A DNA stretch of 7,955 nt, taken from Candidatus Bathyarchaeota archaeon. Its GTDB lineage: Archaea; Thermoproteota; Bathyarchaeia; TCS64. The stretch lies in the NCBI GenBank assembly GCA_030613835.1, contig JAUWLH010000063.1, positions 1 through 7,955 of the forward strand. The letters are read 5' to 3'. The notes under the pieces were generated by a model. It ran no database searches, was not told the DNA's origin, and was given only the letters and a program-made list of their open reading frames with translations. Positions 5,935 to 7,955 of the stretch are shown one piece after another; the first letter of the stretch is position 1; the number at the start of each line of letters is the position of its first letter. The position numbers were made by a program, and so were the translations under genes.

Positions 5935-5940
5935 CTCACC
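5935..5940 (-). promoter_or_regulatory. Ribosome-binding site that fixes the purA TTG start
   Basis: GGTGAG on the minus strand is complementary to the archaeal 16S rRNA 3' tail and sits 6 bases before TTG 5928. It is the main argument for this start over the upstream ATG at 5952. Confidence 0.7.
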
Positions 5941-5968
5941 AGAGCCAAACACACCACGCCTGTCTAGC

Positions 5969-5976
5969 GATATAAG
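5969..5976 (-). promoter_or_regulatory. TATA box of purA
   Basis: On the minus strand this reads CTTATATC, within TAAACTTATATC. It predicts a transcript start near 5946-5948, giving a leader of about 20 bases that carries the GGTGAG ribosome-binding site and ends at TTG 5928. Confidence 0.55.
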
Positions 5977-6047
5977 TTTAACGAGCGATAACCGGTTTTA
6001 AACATTGAATTTAACATATTCGTGTAAAACCTGCATGGGGTCAAACA

Positions 6048-6055
6048 TTTATAAT
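6048..6055 (+). promoter_or_regulatory. TATA-like box upstream of a 17-codon frame
   Basis: TTTATAAT on the plus strand is a good archaeal TATA match. It lies about 25 bases upstream of a purine-rich ribosome-binding site (6074-6083). Together they look like an intact initiation region, although no long gene follows. Confidence 0.4.
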
Positions 6056-6073
6056 ACATAATCATGAATTTTA

Positions 6074-6083
6074 GGGGAGGAGG
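6074..6083 (+). promoter_or_regulatory. Very strong Shine-Dalgarno sequence, GGGGAGGAGG
   Basis: GGGGAGGAGG is the strongest ribosome-binding sequence in the window and ends 8 bases before a TTG at 6092. Its strength contrasts with the real genes here, most of which have weak or no Shine-Dalgarno sequences. Confidence 0.55.
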
Positions 6084-6091
6084 ATTCTCGC

Positions 6092-6145
6092 TTGAACCCT
6101 ATAGAACTGGTAAACGAAAAGAGACTCATACTATCGTTGACCTGA
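6092..6145 (+). pseudogene. 17-codon frame, possible remnant of a regulator gene or a leader peptide
   Basis: From TTG 6092 the frame encodes MNPIELVNEKRLILSLT and then stops at TGA. TATA, Shine-Dalgarno and start are all correctly spaced. The peptide resembles the first helix of ArsR-like winged-helix regulators (pattern xxPIELLxDEKRLxILxLL), which suggests the 5' end of a decayed or truncated regulator gene. Another frame continues for 11 codons (DLNKLWYVPNY) before stopping, and no HTH-like continuation is visible. A functional leader peptide or a short real protein cannot be excluded. The resemblance is by eye and the peptide is too short to be sure. Confidence 0.3.
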
Positions 6146-6275
6146 ATAAGCTCTGGTATGTGCCAAATTATTAAGCATAAATACTTTCCCAGCTTGACCT
6201 CTTGAGACATGTTGAAGAATCTGCTCCACTCTTTGGGTGTTGGCTACTCCTAGTCGGGTTGGAAACCCAGCCTCT
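6146..6275. other. Non-coding stretch with an imperfect hairpin, no gene recognised
   Basis: Within the 424-base spacer between purA and the M20 gene, this part holds no convincing gene. It contains a TATA-like CATAAATAC on the plus strand (6176-6184) and an inverted repeat: GGGTT (6256-6260), loop GGA, AACCC (6264-6268). The repeat is extended by GGCT (6242-6245) pairing with AGCC (6269-6272) across a 10-base bulge. I looked for tRNA features: the 7-base loop TTGGAAA does not fit a T-loop and no anticodon arm is visible. A small RNA is possible but unsupported. Confidence 0.3.
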
Positions 6276-6301
6276 AAAAAAAATTCTGTAATCTGAAAAA
6301 A
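6276..6301 (-). terminator. T-run terminators downstream of the M20 peptidase gene
   Basis: On the minus strand, a run of six T (6301-6296) and then a run of eight T (6283-6276) follow the stop of the M20 gene by about 50-75 bases. Clustered T-runs without a preceding hairpin are typical archaeal termination signals. Confidence 0.55.
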
Positions 6302-6352
6302 GATGAAATACCAACATTCCTGAGGGTCTGCTTACCTGTTACTAGATGCAAT

Positions 6353-7516
6353 CTAGGAGAGGAGGTCCATAACTGACCTGATGATGGTCTTGGTCACCAC
6401 GGACAGCGAGGATATCTCCACGTACTCGTTTGCCTCACACGTATTACCGCCATCGGGACCCAGAATAATCGTGGGAATTCCTCCGTGAACGACGATATGG
6501 TTCGTGTCCGCGACGCTCGTCTCGACCACATATCGCACCTTCCTTCCACTGAACTTCTCAAGGTTCTTCGTAACAGTCTGTACCAGCTTGGAATCAGGCG
6601 GTGTAATGTAGCTCGTGGGCGCGGGCGTCGGCCTCTTATCCCATGTAAGCTTGTACCTGGACTCGATGCTGGCCCTCCTGACCACCTCGTGGATTTGCAG
6701 CGCGGCCTCCTGGACGGTTTGGTTGGGCAGTATGTGCCTGTCGATCCAGAGCTCCGCGTACTCGGGCACTAGGATGTCAGTGCCACCGCCGCTTAAGCCT
6801 GTTACACAGATACTGCCCCGCTTCCTATATTCTCGCATGTAGCCCAGCTCGTTCTTGCCCATCTTGGAGATAGCGATAGCGACCTTTGACGCATCCACTA
6901 CTGCGTTGATGCCGCCTTCGAACACGGCGTGGACCGCTTTGCCGAAGAACTGTAAATGGAATACGTGCCTGCCCAGTTGGCCGATGGTTATGGTACCCAT
7001 CTCGGACTGCTCGGGAACGATACAGAAGTCAACGTCCTTGAGGACGCCGCTGTCTATTAATGCGTGCACCCCCCTACTCCAGTTCTCCTCGTCCGTGGTA
7101 GCCGTGACCAGAACGCTACCGTTCAGCTCCACACCCGACTTTACGATGGCGTCCACCGCGTCCAGTATGCACGCGGCCCCGCTTTTCATGTCATGGGCAC
7201 CCAGGCCGTATATGCGCCTGTTCTTGACCACTGGCACCAAAGGCTCGGTCTCCCAGCCCTCGAATGCGTTGAACGTATCAACGTGAAAGTTCAGCATAAC
7301 CGTGGGACCAGCCTCAGGACCCCTGATCCACCCGACCAGGGTGTCCCCGGTCTCCTCCACGGGAAGCCTCTCCACATCGTAAAGCCCGATGTACTTGAAG
7401 TAGCTCTCAAGCCAGTCCACCAGCCTATGTTCCTCTCCAGACATCGAAGGGGTGGAGATCAGCCTCTTCACCAGCTCAACTATCTTATCAGTCTCAACGA
7501 GGGAAACGGGATCCAT
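6353..7516 (-). CDS. M20-family zinc metallohydrolase (ArgE/DapE/carboxypeptidase-like), with Cys in place of last metal-binding His
   Basis: From ATG 7516 the product is 387 residues, normal for M20 enzymes, which remove acyl groups or amino acids from amide substrates with two metal ions. Motifs: FHVDTF (metal His 78, catalytic-site Asp 80), GAHDMKSG (bridging Asp 109), TTDEEN (catalytic Glu 143, metal Glu 144) and VPEQSE (Glu 169). The inserted dimerisation domain spans about 175-290 and contains GQLGRHVFHLQFFGKAVHA, a typical motif of that lid. The fifth metal ligand, usually His in a GPGxxxxAHxxxEYV context, falls at Cys 360 in GNTCEANEYV. The substrate cannot be read: ArgE, DapE, LysK and peptidase T-like enzymes share these motifs, and no biosynthetic partner lies nearby. 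A second ATG at 7528 would add MISI. The open frame extends to 7711, but that part is antisense to the OsmC gene. Confidence 0.92.
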   Translation of the reverse strand: MDPVSLVETDKIVELVKRLISTPSMSGEEHRLVDWLESYFKYIGLYDVERLPVEETGDTLVGWIRGPEAGPTVMLNFHVDTFNAFEGWETEPLVPVVKNRRIYGLGAHDMKSGAACILDAVDAIVKSGVELNGSVLVTATTDEENWSRGVHALIDSGVLKDVDFCIVPEQSEMGTITIGQLGRHVFHLQFFGKAVHAVFEGGINAVVDASKVAIAISKMGKNELGYMREYRKRGSICVTGLSGGGTDILVPEYAELWIDRHILPNQTVQEAALQIHEVVRRASIESRYKLTWDKRPTPAPTSYITPPDSKLVQTVTKNLEKFSGRKVRYVVETSVADTNHIVVHGGIPTIILGPDGGNTCEANEYVEISSLSVVTKTIIRSVMDLLS

Positions 7517-7542
7517 AATGGAAATCATACCGCCCCGTCCGT

Positions 7543-7549
7543 CTTTAAG
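7543..7549. promoter_or_regulatory. Shared TATA-like element between the M20 and OsmC genes
   Basis: CTTTAAG is self-complementary apart from its centre base and is the only AT-rich element in the 81-base divergent gap. On the minus strand it predicts a start near 7521, giving an almost leaderless M20 transcript from ATG 7516. On the plus strand it predicts a start near 7571, upstream of the OsmC starts. Weak evidence, based on position. Confidence 0.3.
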
Positions 7550-7597
7550 TCCATCGACCAGGGAAACTCTAAGAGTCGCCGAGTGGAAAAACAGGGC

Positions 7598-7955
7598 ATG
7601 AGGCTCAAGGAGAGGCTCCACTACACAGCGGAGGCCCAGTGGGACAAGGAGACCGGCGGAGAGGTAACCGCCAACGGCTTCAAAGTAAGCTTCGACACGC
7701 CACGGGACCACAGCGGGAACGAGAGGTACCCATGCCCGGACCAGCTATTCCTGGCAAGCATCACTGGCTGCCTAATGAACACCTTCCTCTACTACAGGAA
7801 CCACATGGGAGCAGAGACCAGGGACATCAAGATCAGCGCGGAGGCTGAGATCCAGCTAGTGAACCCCCTCGGCTACAGGATAAAGGGGATCGAGTCCCAC
7901 ATCCAGGTCTGGAGCAGCAAAGAGGACGCGGACCTCAACACTACCTGCGCCGAAC
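7598..7955 (+). CDS. OsmC/Ohr-family protein, N-terminal part, cut by window edge
   Basis: 119 codons are visible before the right edge. OsmC-family proteins are cytoplasmic dimers that reduce organic or fatty-acid peroxides with a pair of cysteines; some archaeal members have unknown substrates. The fold order fits: an N-terminal strand pair LHYTAEAQW and GGEVTANGFKVSFDTP, then CPDQLFLASITGCLMNTFLYY (about 46-66), matching the family PEELLLaalgGC helix with the peroxidatic Cys at about residue 58, followed by DIKISAEAEIQL and YRIKGIESHIQVW. The second redox Cys, normally in an AExYC motif, would lie just beyond the edge; the last codons TTCAE may already enter that helix. An extra Cys (46) precedes the PDQL motif. 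ATG 7598 was chosen. GTG 7583 would add MEKQG and cannot be excluded. Confidence 0.85.
   Translation, partial: MRLKERLHYTAEAQWDKETGGEVTANGFKVSFDTPRDHSGNERYPCPDQLFLASITGCLMNTFLYYRNHMGAETRDIKISAEAEIQLVNPLGYRIKGIESHIQVWSSKEDADLNTTCAE

Noticed and set aside
4930..5952. PurA as a truncated gene because it is about 100 residues shorter than bacterial PurA
   Set aside because: Archaeal PurA proteins are naturally about 330-340 residues; all catalytic motifs and the C-terminal GPGVNEVIDRR end are present.
6049..6210. Minus-strand 53-codon frame MSQEVKLGKYLCLIIWHIPEL...
   Set aside because: No ribosome-binding site, AT-ending codons unlike the neighbouring genes, no recognised family; it lies antisense to the plus-strand initiation signals.
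6208..6252. Plus-strand 14-codon frame after a TATA-like box
   Set aside because: Too short, no Shine-Dalgarno sequence, no similarity to known peptides.
6225..6275. Possible tRNA, suggested by GGGTTGGAAACCC
   Set aside because: The 7-base loop TTGGAAA lacks the TTCRA core, the stem is only 3 base pairs in that register, and no acceptor, D or anticodon arms can be drawn.
1..7955. CRISPR array, transposon or prophage
   Set aside because: No regularly spaced repeats, terminal inverted repeats, transposase, integrase or phage-like genes were seen on either strand.

Overview
The window reads as a chromosomal segment of an archaeon. Evidence: TATA-like boxes lie about 25-30 bases upstream of expected transcript starts, terminators are T-runs without hairpins, several starts are near-leaderless, and the adenylosuccinate synthetase is the short archaeal form (about 330 residues). 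A complete bacterial-type GrpE/DnaK/DnaJ set argues against a hyperthermophile, because most of those lack Hsp70. A short insertion near the DnaK N-terminus (around residues 38-45, ending GKMFPS) resembles, from memory, DnaK of Nitrososphaeria/Bathyarchaeia-like lineages. The exact taxon cannot be fixed from the sequence. AGG arginine codons and G/C-ending codons dominate all real genes.

Layout. Positions 1-379 (minus) are the N-terminal part of an electron-transfer flavoprotein beta subunit (EtfB/FixA), cut by the window edge. It diverges from a YbaK/prolyl-tRNA-editing-type deacylase at 486-929 (plus). A promoter with a perfect palindrome at 962-975 then precedes grpE (1038-1556) and dnaK (1549-3426), which overlap by 8 bases. 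After T-run terminators, a 62-residue acidic protein of unknown function is encoded on the minus strand (3513-3701), back to back with dnaJ (plus, TTG start at 3815, to 4933). dnaJ and purA (minus, 4930-5928) converge and share the bases CTAG, so their stop codons overlap. A 424-base spacer (5929-6352) holds the purA promoter, a TATA plus very strong ribosome-binding-site unit driving only a 17-codon frame, an imperfect hairpin, and T-runs terminating an M20 metallopeptidase (minus, 6353-7516). That gene diverges from an OsmC-family protein (plus, 7598 to the window end).

How the genes fit together. GrpE, DnaK and DnaJ form one Hsp70 machine: DnaJ delivers clients and triggers ATP hydrolysis, and GrpE exchanges nucleotide. 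It is encoded in two transcription units with a small unknown gene between them. The other genes (ETF, tRNA editing, purine synthesis, amidohydrolase, peroxide/thiol defence) look like ordinary housekeeping neighbours.

Most notable: both DnaK and DnaJ depart from family consensus at functionally important positions while their reading frames stay intact. DnaK has Ser for the phosphate-2 Asp, Asn for the following Phe, and Lys for the adenine-stacking Arg. DnaJ has Cys/Ser/Asp at three hydrophobic core positions of J-domain helix III. The M20 enzyme has Cys where the last metal-binding His is expected. No mobile element, CRISPR array, tRNA or rRNA was found.
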